The position numbers and the translations under genes were made by a program. Of a stretch of DNA of 28,083 nt, positions 8,661 to 16,007 are shown piece by piece. The stretch is from positions 1 through 28,083 of the forward strand of contig JBBQNP010000055.1 in assembly GCA_038330085.1 (NCBI GenBank). Reading direction: 5' to 3'. Under the pieces are notes generated by a model. That model had not been told where the DNA came from, did no database searches, and saw nothing but the letters and a program-made list of their open reading frames with translations. This stretch comes from JAEUIA01 sp038330085 (GTDB lineage: Bacteria > Planctomycetota > UBA1135 > GCA-002686595). The first letter of the stretch is position 1; each line of letters begins with the position of its first letter.

Positions 8661-8702
8661 GCGCCCGGTTCACGCAGTTTGCACACTGCGGGAGCCGGGC
8701 GC
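8661..8702 (+). terminator. long hairpin after the selenoprotein gene
   Basis: GCGCCCGG (8661-8668) pairs with CCGGGCGC (8695-8702), and CGCAGT (8673-8678) with ACTGCG (8685-8690). TTC/GAG between them also pairs, leaving one A-G mismatch. The total is about 17 bp with one wobble and a 6-nt loop, beginning 20 nt after the stop codon. No T-run follows, so it is a terminator-like or 3'-protective structure rather than a classical intrinsic terminator. Confidence 0.55.
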
Positions 8703-8726
8703 GATCGTGCCTGGGGGCGTGCGCGC

Positions 8727-8732
8727 TAAAAT
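8727..8732 (+). promoter_or_regulatory. putative -10 hexamer TAAAAT close to the peptidase start
   Basis: TAAAAT is an A/T island in GC-rich surroundings and lies 8 nt before the ATG at 8741, which lacks a Shine-Dalgarno site. This predicts a leaderless or near-leaderless transcript. No clear -35 element is visible. Confidence 0.5.
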
Positions 8733-8740
8733 GCCGGCCC

Positions 8741-10102
8741 ATGAAAACCGCTCTGCTCACGCTCGCGTCCTTGGCCGGCCTGCTCTCCCTCGTTGCTCGT
8801 GCGCAGGATCCGAGCAAGTCGCACGTGTTCCCCTCGCTCGGACTGACCATCCAGGACCCTCCGCTCGACAAAGTGGCTTTCGATGAAGGCGAGAAGGGCG
8901 ATCAGATCCAGGGGTCGTGGATCGGAAAGATCGGCTCGGTCGAGGTCGAGGTGGCACTGTTCGTCCTGCCCGAGACGGACTTCGGTTTCGGCGAAGCGAC
9001 CGACGTCGTCACGCTCGTGCTCGACAACTTGCGCGAGCAGAAGGAGGGCGGTGATGCGAGCTTCCAGTGGGATACGAAGAAGCTCGTCATCGGCGCTTAC
9101 GGCTATGCACCGTACGCACAGATCGCGAGCGGTCCGATCCGCAAGGACACCAAGGTCATCGGCACCAGGTACGTGCTGGGCGGGTTGTTGAAGGACGCGG
9201 GCTATTCGATCGAGGTGACGGCGACGCCGGTTCCGGGCGACGCGCAGGCGAAGGCGATCCTGCAGTGGCTCGAGAAGGGAATCGTGTACGCCGGTGCGGT
9301 GCGCGATGCGAAGTGGACGGATGACGAGGCCAAGTCGCGCTGGGAGAAGTACTCGCCGCCTTCTGCGGTCAAGAAGTTCGAGCCGCCGTTGCGCACGGCG
9401 CACTACATCATCCTGACCGACAGCAGCGGTGGAAAGTCGTTCGGCAAGGCGATGGAGGAGTGCTACACCGCGATCAAGAAGATGTACCCATTCGACGAGG
9501 TCGTCGGTGAAAAGCTGATGCCCGTGTTCTTGTTTCGCACGCGCGACGAGTACATCGAGTACTACGCAAAGCTCGCGGGGATCAGCTCCGATGAAGCCGC
9601 GAAGTCGAAGGGGCACGCGTGGAAGGATTACTACGCGACGTACTTCGAGGCTGCGAACGACCCGGTGCACATCCACGAGGCCACGCACCAGATCTTCGCC
9701 AATAGACTGGCGCTGGAGGGCGGTGGCTCGTGGTTCCAGGAGGGTGTCGCCGAGTACATCTGCACGAAGAAGAACGACAGGAATGTCGTGGCCTCGAAGG
9801 TGAAGAAGGGGCGGAGCGTGTCGATCACCGACATGATGAAGACGAAGAGCTTGTTGTACTCCGCGAAGGAGGATGTGTCGGGAGAGGACGTGGCCGAGAA
9901 CAGCTACACGCAGGCGGCGCTGTTCGTGGAGTTTTTGCGCGAGAGCAAGTGGAGCGCGCCTAAGTTCCAGGAGTATGTGCATGCGGTTGGGATGACTCCC
10001 GACAACGACATAGAAGCGATCGAGCGGGCGATCAGGGCGGTGTATGGAGTGGACTTGAAGGAGCTCGAGGCGAAGTGGGTGGAGTACTGCAAGAAGAGGT
10101 GA
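8741..10102 (+). CDS. secreted gluzincin-type metallopeptidase (DUF1570/peptidase-MA-like)
   Basis: 453 residues. Residues 1-21 form a signal peptide ending ARA-Q. The zinc site is HEATH (His312, Glu313, His316) in VHIHEATHQIFANR. Glu334 in WFQEGVAEY, 18 residues after the second His, is the expected third ligand of a gluzincin. The region about 220-410 resembles the peptidase-MA/DUF1570 proteins common in planctomycetes, with an upstream beta-rich half (25-200) I do not recognise. It probably acts as an endopeptidase outside the cytoplasm, with unknown substrate. All putative catalytic residues are present, so it should be active. It lies 100 bp after the selenoprotein gene, but the intervening hairpin and own -10 box argue for a separate transcript. 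Confidence 0.8.
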   Translation: MKTALLTLASLAGLLSLVARAQDPSKSHVFPSLGLTIQDPPLDKVAFDEGEKGDQIQGSWIGKIGSVEVEVALFVLPETDFGFGEATDVVTLVLDNLREQKEGGDASFQWDTKKLVIGAYGYAPYAQIASGPIRKDTKVIGTRYVLGGLLKDAGYSIEVTATPVPGDAQAKAILQWLEKGIVYAGAVRDAKWTDDEAKSRWEKYSPPSAVKKFEPPLRTAHYIILTDSSGGKSFGKAMEECYTAIKKMYPFDEVVGEKLMPVFLFRTRDEYIEYYAKLAGISSDEAAKSKGHAWKDYYATYFEAANDPVHIHEATHQIFANRLALEGGGSWFQEGVAEYICTKKNDRNVVASKVKKGRSVSITDMMKTKSLLYSAKEDVSGEDVAENSYTQAALFVEFLRESKWSAPKFQEYVHAVGMTPDNDIEAIERAIRAVYGVDLKELEAKWVEYCKKR

Positions 10103-10134
10103 GGCGCGGAAGTGCGGTGCCAGCGCCGTTTTTT
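10103..10134 (+). terminator. probable intrinsic terminator after the metallopeptidase gene
   Basis: Immediately after the TGA, GGCGCGG (10103-10109) pairs with CC-A-GCGCC (10120-10127) with one bulged A and a 10-nt loop. One base later comes a run of six T (10129-10134). Stem plus T-tract is the standard intrinsic terminator pattern. Confidence 0.6.
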
Positions 10135-10193
10135 CAGGGGTGCGGTGTGAGGCTGGGGCGATCGCGGAGGCTCCACGATCGCGGCGAGATGTT

Positions 10194-10210
10194 CCGCGCC
10201 TACGGCGCGG
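10194..10210. repeat. 7-bp perfect inverted repeat in the 10135-10388 intergenic region
   Basis: CCGCGCC and GGCGCGG flank TAC. The surrounding 250 bp between the peptidase terminator and the next ATG contain no gene I can support. No tRNA-like T-loop was found there. Confidence 0.4.
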
Positions 10211-10238
10211 TTCCGGCCGACGCGAGTCGCCCGGATTA

Positions 10239-10264
10239 CCGGTCGGCTCGCGCCGGTCGGCTCG
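10239..10264. repeat. 12-bp direct repeat, period 14
   Basis: CCGGTCGGCTCG occurs at 10239-10250 and again at 10253-10264. It lies about 125 bp upstream of the oxidoreductase start. Two copies one helical turn and a half apart could be a regulator site, but this is speculative. Confidence 0.35.
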
Positions 10265-10372
10265 AGGGAAACGGGGTGCTTTGGCACTTCTGCAGATGAG
10301 AAGTTGCGGGTGGCGCTGCGAAGAGTGCTGAGCACGGGGCAGCGCGCGTTAGCTGCGTGGGTCTGTCGCAGC

Positions 10373-10378
10373 TATCCT
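10373..10378 (+). promoter_or_regulatory. putative -10 hexamer TATCCT close to the 10389 start
   Basis: TATCCT lies 10 nt before the ATG at 10389, and the start lacks a Shine-Dalgarno site. It would give a near-leaderless mRNA for the four-gene operon. A weak TTAGCT-like -35 may lie about 17 bp upstream. Confidence 0.4.
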
Positions 10379-10388
10379 GTTCGCCCTC

Positions 10389-11387
10389 ATGCTGCGGATT
10401 CTGCACGTTGGATTGGGACCTTTGGGCGTCAAGATCGTCGGCGACTTGTATGAGCGTGGGCTCGGCAAGGTGATCGCGGCGGTCGATGTTGCGGCCGGAA
10501 TCGCCGGCAAGAGGCTCGAGGAGGTCGTGCCGACTTCGAAGTCGAAGGTGCGCGTTGCGGGTGGGTTTGAGGGTGTCGACTTCAAGAAGGTCGACTGCGC
10601 GATCGTCACGACGAGCTCGAGCTTGGTGACGTGCGCGCCGACGTTCAGGGAGTTGTTGCGGCGCGGCGTGACGGTGGTGAGCACGTGCGAGGAGTTGTCG
10701 TGGCCGTATCTGCGGCATGCGAAGTTGGCGCGCGAGCTGGATGGGTTGGCGAAAAAGCATGGGGGGCGGTTGCTGGGGACGGGTGTCAATCCCGGGTTCC
10801 TGATGGACGCGTTCCCCGTCGGCGCGACGGCGATCTCGAAGTCGGTGACGCGCGTTGAAGTGCATCGGTATCAAGACGCGTCGTCGCGGCGGACTCCGTT
10901 CCAGAAGAAGATCGGCGTCGGGTTGAGCGACGCGGAGTTCAAGGCAAGGGTGAAGTCCGGAGTGCTGCGCCACGTCGGTTTGGGCGAGTCGCTGCACTTC
11001 ATCGCAGAGCAGTTGGGGTTGAAGGTCGATCGTTGGGAAGAGGACCTCGAGCCGGTGAGGGCGACGCGCGAGATCAAGAGTGCGCTGGGTCTGGTGAAGA
11101 AGCGCGGCATCTGCGGCGTGCGTCAAGAAGCGCGCGGGTACGACGGCAAGAAGGTCGTTGTCGATCTGCGTTTCCAGGCTTCGCTGGGTCTCGAGGATCC
11201 GCATGACAGGGTGATCGTGACGGGCGTGCCGGCGCTCGACATCGTTTGGCGCGGTGGTGTGCAGGGCGACATCGCGACGTCGGCGATCACGCTGAACACG
11301 ATCGGGCCGTTGCGTGCGAGCGCGCCGGGTTTGCACACGATGGCCACGATTCCGCTCGTCGGCTGCACGCCGCCTGCAAGGAAGTAA
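10389..11387 (+). CDS. NAD(P)-dependent amine dehydrogenase, 2,4-diaminopentanoate dehydrogenase-like (DapB N-domain superfamily)
   Basis: 332 residues. An N-terminal Rossmann fold is shown by ILHVGLGPLG (residues 4-13). The segment LGTGVNPGFLMDAFP (about 133-147) followed by a RYQDASSRRTPFQKKIG stretch is the hallmark of the 2,4-diaminopentanoate dehydrogenase-like branch. It lacks the histidine pair and the SGTA motif of true 4-hydroxy-tetrahydrodipicolinate reductase, so dapB is not an appropriate name. Family members reductively aminate or oxidatively deaminate a diamino acid side chain. It is first in a tightly spaced operon with an alpha-oxoamine synthase (5-bp gap to its GTG) and lysA. 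The substrate in this organism is unknown, and the context suggests a diamino acid. Confidence 0.75.
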   Translation: MLRILHVGLGPLGVKIVGDLYERGLGKVIAAVDVAAGIAGKRLEEVVPTSKSKVRVAGGFEGVDFKKVDCAIVTTSSSLVTCAPTFRELLRRGVTVVSTCEELSWPYLRHAKLARELDGLAKKHGGRLLGTGVNPGFLMDAFPVGATAISKSVTRVEVHRYQDASSRRTPFQKKIGVGLSDAEFKARVKSGVLRHVGLGESLHFIAEQLGLKVDRWEEDLEPVRATREIKSALGLVKKRGICGVRQEARGYDGKKVVVDLRFQASLGLEDPHDRVIVTGVPALDIVWRGGVQGDIATSAITLNTIGPLRASAPGLHTMATIPLVGCTPPARK

Positions 11388-11392
11388 GCGAA

Positions 11393-12484
11393 GTGGGCCG
11401 GCTGCCGATTGCCGCCAGCACGTCGACGACCGCGTGGGTCGACGGACGAGAGCTCGTCGTGTTCGCGGGGTGCGATTATCTCGGGTTGGCACACCATCCG
11501 CGCGTGATTGCGGCGCTCGAGCAGGGTGTGAAAGAGTTCGGCGTGTCTTCGGGTGCCTCGCGCGAGACGACGGGCAATACGGTCGCGCACGATGAGTTGG
11601 AGCGCGAGCTTGCACGGTTCCTGGGCACCGAGGCCGCGCTGCTGACGGCGGACGGATACTTGTCGAACTTGATCGCGGCGCAGGGGTTGCCCGAGACGAT
11701 GGAGACGGTGCTGATCGACCACGAGAGCCACGTGAGCATGCGCGATGCGCTCGCGGCGACGGGTCGGAACACGGCGGACTATCCGCTCGGCGACGTCGCC
11801 ACCGCGGCAACACTCGCACGCGAGAGGACGGGCTCGCCGTTCGCGATCGCGACCGATGGGATCTTTCCGGTGCTGCACACGCTCGCGCCGCTGCGCGAGT
11901 TGCTCGAGCTGTTGCCGCGTGACGGTTTGATGCTCGTCGACGACAGCCACGGCATCGGCGTGCTGGGTGAGCGCGGGCGCGGCAGTGTCGAACTGGCCGG
12001 CCTCTTGGATTCGCGCATCGTGATCACCGGAACCTTGTCGAAGGCGCTCGGGTGCTTCGGCGGTTTCGTCGCCGGTTCGCGCGAGGTGATCGGGCGAACA
12101 CGCGAGCGCTCGCACGCGTACGTGGGCTCGACGCCGATCCCGCCGGCGTTGGCGCGCGCCGCGAGTGAAGCGTTGCGCATCGTGGACTCGGAGCCTGAGC
12201 GACGCGAGCGACTCGTGCGTCTGGCTGGACCGCTGCGCGAGCTCTTCACGGTGTTGAACCGACCTGTGACCAAGGTGCCCTTTCCCGTGTTCACGTTCAC
12301 ACCGCTTCGTTCGAATGAGTTGGAATCGGTCCAGCAGATGCTGCTCGAAGCGGGCCTGCTCGTGCCCTGGGTGTGCTACCCGGACAGCCTGGGTGGGTAC
12401 TTCCGCATCGCGGTGCGCGCGGATCACACGGTGGAACAAGTCCAATCCCTGCACGGTCTCCTCGGGCTGCAGATCCTGCGATGA
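11393..12484 (+). CDS. alpha-oxoamine synthase family PLP enzyme (BioF/KBL-like)
   Basis: 363 residues from the GTG at 11393, chosen because AAGGAAG (11378-11384) sits 8 nt upstream and the frame otherwise begins deep inside the previous gene. Recognisable fold-type I features are GCDYLGL (26-32), a glycine-rich segment SSGASRETTGNT (52-63), LVDDSHGIGVLGERGRG (181-197) with Asp183/His186, and the Schiff-base lysine in GTLSKALG (Lys217). This is the family of BioF, 2-amino-3-ketobutyrate CoA ligase, 5-aminolevulinate synthase and serine palmitoyltransferase, which condense an amino acid with an acyl-CoA. It is slightly short (usual length 380-400) because the N-terminal arm is reduced. No other biotin gene is nearby, so bioF is not assigned. 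It overlaps lysA by ATGA. Confidence 0.85.
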   Translation: MGRLPIAASTSTTAWVDGRELVVFAGCDYLGLAHHPRVIAALEQGVKEFGVSSGASRETTGNTVAHDELERELARFLGTEAALLTADGYLSNLIAAQGLPETMETVLIDHESHVSMRDALAATGRNTADYPLGDVATAATLARERTGSPFAIATDGIFPVLHTLAPLRELLELLPRDGLMLVDDSHGIGVLGERGRGSVELAGLLDSRIVITGTLSKALGCFGGFVAGSREVIGRTRERSHAYVGSTPIPPALARAASEALRIVDSEPERRERLVRLAGPLRELFTVLNRPVTKVPFPVFTFTPLRSNELESVQQMLLEAGLLVPWVCYPDSLGGYFRIAVRADHTVEQVQSLHGLLGLQILR

Positions 12485-13731
12485 AGCGCCGCATCCTCGA
12501 CGACGCATTGTTGACCAAGCTTGCGCGTGAGCACGGGACACCCTTGTGGGTGTACGACGCGCGCATCATCGAAACGCGCGCTGCGAGCCTGACTGGTTTC
12601 GACGCGGTCCGCTACGCGATGAAGGCCAACTCGAGCCTCGCGCTGCTGCAGGTCGTGAAGCGCAGCGGTGCCTGCGTCGACGCCGTTTCCGCAGGTGAGA
12701 TCGCGCGCGCGCTTGCAGCCGGTTTCGCGCCGCAAGACATCGTGTTCACAGCGGATCTCTTCGACCAATCCGCGCTGATGTGGATCGAGCGCCATCAGGT
12801 CGGGGTCAACCTCGGCTCGCCGTCGATGATCGAGCAGTACGGCGAGCGCTTTCCGGGGCGCGCGATCACGCTGCGCGTCAACCCGGGTTTCGGACATGGA
12901 CACGGGCCGAAGGTCAACACGGGCGGCGAGGCGAGCAAGCACGGCATCTGGCACGATCATCTGGCGCAGTCGCTCGAGCGCGCACGTCGTTTCGACTTGC
13001 GCGTCACTGGTCTGCACGTGCACATCGGATCGGGCAGCGACTTCGAGAACCTGACGCGCGTGTGCGACGCAATGTTCGGTCTCGCCGGTGCCGCTGCGCG
13101 CGATCTCGAGATGATCTCGGCCGGCGGCGGATTGCCCATCCCCTACCGCGACGACGAGCCCGTGTTCGACGTCGCGCGCTTCCGCGACACGTGGCTCGGC
13201 ACGCGCGATCGGATTGCGCGCGAAATCGGCCGCGATTTGCGGTTGGAGGTCGAGCCGGGCCGCTACCTCGTCGCCGAGTCGGGTTGTCTGCTGACCGAAG
13301 TGCGCGGCACGAAGACGAGCGGCAAGTACGAGTACGTGCTCGTCGACGCGGGCTTTCACAACTTGCTGCGGCCCGCGTTGTACGGCGCGTACCACCAGAT
13401 CTCGCTCGTTGGTGCCGACAAGAACGCGCGCACGAGCGACAAGGTCGTCGCCGGACCGCTGTGCGAATCGGCGGACGTGTTCACTCGCGCGGCGGACGGA
13501 ACACTTGCTCCGCAACCCTTGCCGACGACGAAGATCGGTGACCTCCTGTGCATCCACGACACCGGTGCGTACGGCGCGTCGATGTCGAGCAACTACAACA
13601 CGCAGCCGCTCGCAGCCGAGGTGCTCGTCGATCGCGGCGTTGCGCGTCTCGTGCGCCCGCGCCAGACGATCGAGGAGATGATCGCACCCGAACGCGAGCT
13701 CCTTCCCGACATCACGAAGCCCACGCCATGA
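12481..13731 (+). CDS. lysA: diaminopimelate decarboxylase
   Basis: 416 residues, the usual LysA length. The ATG at 12481 overlaps the TGA of the preceding gene (ATGA), giving translational coupling. Fold-type III PLP decarboxylase motifs are all present: YAMKAN with the PLP lysine Lys48, the run HGPKVNTGGEASKHGIW, HIGSG beginning at His181, AGGGLPIPY, EPGRYL with Glu258, GPLCESADVF with Cys328 contributed across the dimer, and HDTGAYGASMSSNYN. These match the E. coli LysA subgroup closely. It converts meso-diaminopimelate to L-lysine in the cytoplasm, the last step of lysine synthesis, and draws on the peptidoglycan precursor pool. The rest of the diaminopimelate pathway is not in the window. 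Confidence 0.93.
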   Translation: MKRRILDDALLTKLAREHGTPLWVYDARIIETRAASLTGFDAVRYAMKANSSLALLQVVKRSGACVDAVSAGEIARALAAGFAPQDIVFTADLFDQSALMWIERHQVGVNLGSPSMIEQYGERFPGRAITLRVNPGFGHGHGPKVNTGGEASKHGIWHDHLAQSLERARRFDLRVTGLHVHIGSGSDFENLTRVCDAMFGLAGAAARDLEMISAGGGLPIPYRDDEPVFDVARFRDTWLGTRDRIAREIGRDLRLEVEPGRYLVAESGCLLTEVRGTKTSGKYEYVLVDAGFHNLLRPALYGAYHQISLVGADKNARTSDKVVAGPLCESADVFTRAADGTLAPQPLPTTKIGDLLCIHDTGAYGASMSSNYNTQPLAAEVLVDRGVARLVRPRQTIEEMIAPERELLPDITKPTP

Positions 13732-14351
13732 AGAACTCTCCCGCTCAGGCCGCCGCTGCCGAGTTGCGCGCGTTCGCGCTCACGTTTCCCGAAGCGACCG
13801 AGGAATTTCCCTGGGGCGAGAGCGCGTTCAAGGTGAAGGGCAAGGTCTTCGTGTTCATGTACGCGCACGCCGCGGGGTTGAACGTGTCGCTCAAGCTGCC
13901 GCAGTCGAACGCGACGGCGCTGGACAAATCGTTCGCGGAGCCGACCGGATACGGTCTCGGCAAGCGCGGTTGGGTCACGTGCAAGTTCGAAGGGTCCGAG
14001 CGTGTCCCCACCGACGTGCTGAAGCCCTGGATCCTCGAGAGCTGGCGCGCGATCGCGCCGAAGACGCTCGTGAAACGTTTCGACGGCGGACTTGCTTCGG
14101 CGCCAAGTGGAACCTCGGCTGCTTTGTCACGCAAAGCAGACGCGGGGTCTACTCGCGAGAAGAAGGCTTCCCCGCGCGCCAGGTCCGCGACCCAAGTCGG
14201 CAAGGACCTCAAGAAGATCGCGCGCAAGTCCAGCAAGTCCGTCAAGGGCACGGCCCGCAAGTCCCGCAAGTCCGGCAGTGGCACCGCGCGCAAGTCCGCC
14301 GGCGAGACATCGCGCGAGTCCGCTGCGCGTCGCACTCGCAAGCGCAGTTGA
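13728..14351 (+). CDS. MmcQ/YjbR family protein with basic histone-H1-like tail
   Basis: 207 residues. The start overlaps the lysA stop by ATGA. Residues 1 to about 118 form the YjbR/MmcQ domain (FPEATEEFPWGESAFKV near the start, GYGLGKRGWV at about 74-83, WILESWRAIAPK at 101-112), a double-wing-like fold of poorly known function sometimes called DNA-binding. Family members usually end near residue 120. Here about 85 extra residues follow, rich in Lys, Arg, Ser, Ala and Thr, with repeated RKSSKS, RKSRKS and TARKS units. Such tails resemble eukaryotic histone H1 tails and bacterial Hc1-like proteins, and they bind nucleic acid non-specifically. A nucleoid or RNA-binding role is inferred. Confidence 0.8.
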   Translation: MKNSPAQAAAAELRAFALTFPEATEEFPWGESAFKVKGKVFVFMYAHAAGLNVSLKLPQSNATALDKSFAEPTGYGLGKRGWVTCKFEGSERVPTDVLKPWILESWRAIAPKTLVKRFDGGLASAPSGTSAALSRKADAGSTREKKASPRARSATQVGKDLKKIARKSSKSVKGTARKSRKSGSGTARKSAGETSRESAARRTRKRS

Positions 14352-14384
14352 ACCGTGTCAGACTCTTCCGCCCCGGAGGAGCCG

Positions 14385-14810
14385 ATGTCCAAAGAGAAGC
14401 CCGACCACCACGACGCCGAGATCGTCATCAAGCTCTACGACCTGCGCCGCGATCCGATCATGCGGCAAGCGCGTTCGGCGCTCATGAGCTGGATCCCGCG
14501 CAGCTACGAAGACGTGCAAGCGATCACGCAGCCGACGCATCCGCTCAACGCCGCGTGGCGGCAGGTGGGGAGCTACTGGGAGATGGTGTACAGCATGGCG
14601 CGACACGGCATCGTGCACGCCGACTACTTCGTCGAGAGCAACGCCGAGGGCTTGTTCCTCTTCGCGAAGATTTCGCCCCACCTCGAGCGCCTCCGCAAGG
14701 AGATGTCGCCGACCGCGTTCACGAATGCCGAGTGGGTCGCGACGGAGAGCGCCGTCGGCAAACAACGCTTCGCGATGTTCCAGAAGCGCGTCGAAGCGAT
14801 GAAAGCGTAG
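14385..14810 (+). CDS. conserved-looking hypothetical protein
   Basis: 141 residues from the ATG at 14385, preceded by GGAGGAG (14375-14381), the strongest Shine-Dalgarno site in the window. A GTG at 14355 would add 10 residues but has no such site. The protein is mixed acidic and basic with no signal peptide or membrane helix. It is rich in helices and aromatic residues (AAWRQVGSYWEMVYSMARHG in the middle, then LFLFAKISPHLERLRKEM). I do not recognise the family. It is 33 bp downstream of the YjbR gene and may be part of the same transcript. Its last codons form the left foot of the large inverted repeat at 14803-14867. Confidence 0.7.
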   Translation: MSKEKPDHHDAEIVIKLYDLRRDPIMRQARSALMSWIPRSYEDVQAITQPTHPLNAAWRQVGSYWEMVYSMARHGIVHADYFVESNAEGLFLFAKISPHLERLRKEMSPTAFTNAEWVATESAVGKQRFAMFQKRVEAMKA

Positions 14811-14867
14811 GGTGCCTGGCACCTGTTGCCGGTATTCCCGGCGACAGGTGCCTGGCACCCTACGCTT
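14803..14867. repeat. 30-bp-arm inverted repeat built from GGTGCCTGGCACC palindromes
   Basis: Left arm 14803-14832 and right arm 14838-14867 are complementary at 29 of 30 positions (the exception is a G-U wobble) with a 5-nt loop TATTC. Each arm contains the palindrome GGTGCCTGGCACC, so the element could also fold as two small cruciforms. It includes the last codons and stop of the preceding gene. There is no T-run. It may terminate transcription, protect the mRNA end, or be a REP/MITE-like repeat present elsewhere in the genome. No transposase is nearby. Confidence 0.85.
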
Positions 14868-15021
14868 CCCCGACCTTGCCGGACTGACTCACTCGCCGCG
14901 ATCGGAAATCCTCTTCGCAGCGCCTTCTTCAGAGATCCACTCCGGCATTGGGCTCACGTGACCCTGGTCGCGATCGAGCGCACACAGAACACGAAAAGTA
15001 GTCTCTCACCGGGAGGCATGC
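14868..15021. other. intergenic region with no gene seen
   Basis: The 154 bp between the inverted repeat and the next ATG contain no ORF, tRNA or clear promoter that I can support. A GGGAGG ribosome site at 15011-15016 serves the downstream start. Confidence 0.5.
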
Positions 15022-15624
15022 ATGGCGTCCGATCGCGCACGCGACCTGTTGTTCCCCATCACGATCCTGATCTCCGTCGCGGTCGGAACCGTCATCGGCG
15101 GATCGTTCGCGCGTTCAGGAACCGACAATCGACCGCTGATCAGCGCGACGAGCACCGACTCGAAGGCTCTCGTCGATGCGATCGACTCCATGCGTGCCGA
15201 ACTTGCGCGCACACGCGAGCAACTCGCGCTGACATCGAGCCCAGCCTCTTCGTCCAGTCTGGCCGACACACGGTCCGTGGCTCCCGACACGATCTCCGAG
15301 ATGCGCAAAGTGACTGCACGGCTGATCGAGGCCGCGGACACGTTGCACAGTGCCGCGAGTCACGCGGGTGGCGATCGTGTTCCCTTGGTGGCTCCAGCGA
15401 CGGTCGATCCCAAGGTGTTCCAAGTCGTTCTGAGCCAGGAGAATGAGATCAACAGCAAGACCTATCTCTTGTGGACCTATCAACAGGTGATGGATCGGTT
15501 TGGAACGCCGGACGCAGCCGGGCACGAGGACGCCGGCGCATGGTGGATTTACGCTCAGGGCAGCAGTTCGGTTCTCTTCCACTTCACAGATGGAAGGGTC
15601 TCCAGCGTCGACAGCTCCAAGTAG
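15022..15624 (+). CDS. membrane-anchored protein with coiled coil and BamE/SmpA-like C-terminal domain
   Basis: 200 residues. The ATG at 15022 is preceded by GGGAGG (spacing 5). One N-terminal helix (about residues 9-27) is a signal anchor. Residues about 45-110 are an Ala/Ser/Thr-rich, helix-forming region that could be a coiled coil spanning the periplasm. The C-terminal 60 residues (QVMDRFGTPDAAG, then WWIYAQG and VLFHFTDGRVSSVD) resemble the pattern of BamE/SmpA-like small domains: a turn with G-x-P-D, a W-x-Y strand, and a final F-x-D/N-G-x-V strand. That resemblance is a weak inference by eye. It is probably an envelope protein of unknown role. It converges on the small membrane gene at 15656. 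Confidence 0.7.
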   Translation: MASDRARDLLFPITILISVAVGTVIGGSFARSGTDNRPLISATSTDSKALVDAIDSMRAELARTREQLALTSSPASSSSLADTRSVAPDTISEMRKVTARLIEAADTLHSAASHAGGDRVPLVAPATVDPKVFQVVLSQENEINSKTYLLWTYQQVMDRFGTPDAAGHEDAGAWWIYAQGSSSVLFHFTDGRVSSVDSSK

Positions 15625-15655
15625 AGCGAGGTTCGCCGATCCGCATTGATCACCC

Positions 15656-15901
15656 TCAGTCGATCGACTCCGTATGCCAACGATCCGCTTCCGTCCGATT
15701 CGCAGGGGAGCCAAAGATCAGGTGCACGCCGAGGTACAAGACGATCGCGCTGGCCGCGAGCACCGCGCCGATGATCCACATTGGGCCCATCGGTTCGCGA
15801 TGCCGTGAAAAGAGCTGCCAACCGAGGCTGGCGACTCCGCCCATGCCGGCCAGCACGAGCAACGCACCGATCGCCATCCGCACCCATCGACGCTGGATCA
15901 T
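15656..15901 (-). CDS. small two-helix membrane protein
   Basis: 81 residues from the ATG at 15901. Two hydrophobic helices are visible (about residues 10-30 and 44-64) around a basic loop, with a charged C-terminus (ANRTEADRWHTESID). An upstream in-frame start at 15991 would add a poorly composed 30-residue tail and is less likely. No Shine-Dalgarno site or recognisable family is seen. It is supported by hydrophobic pattern and position between genes only. Confidence 0.55.
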   Translation of the reverse strand: MIQRRWVRMAIGALLVLAGMGGVASLGWQLFSRHREPMGPMWIIGAVLAASAIVLYLGVHLIFGSPANRTEADRWHTESID

Positions 15902-16007
15902 GCGGCGAGCATGCCAACCCGAAGCTAGGCTCGCGACGGCTCCAACTTGATTGCGCGGATGTTCTCCATGGCGAAACTGCCGCCCAACCAACGCGACTCG
16001 GTGCGGC

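Noticed and set aside
10135..10388. tRNA or small structured RNA in the 250-bp gap
   Set aside because: No GTTCRA-type T-loop, cloverleaf or CCA end could be built; only short inverted and direct repeats are present.
10389..11387. Naming the oxidoreductase dapB because of the neighbouring lysA
   Set aside because: The DapB histidine and SGTA substrate motifs are missing, and the NPGF/QKKIG segments fit the diaminopentanoate-dehydrogenase-like branch instead.
11393..12484. Naming the PLP enzyme bioF
   Set aside because: The alpha-oxoamine synthase family includes several activities and no other biotin gene is in the window.
10236..13557. Minus-strand frames 10236-11819, 11123-12541 and 12424-13557
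   Set aside because: Antisense to three motif-complete enzymes. Their composition (Arg, His, Gln, Ala) is typical of reverse-frame shadows.
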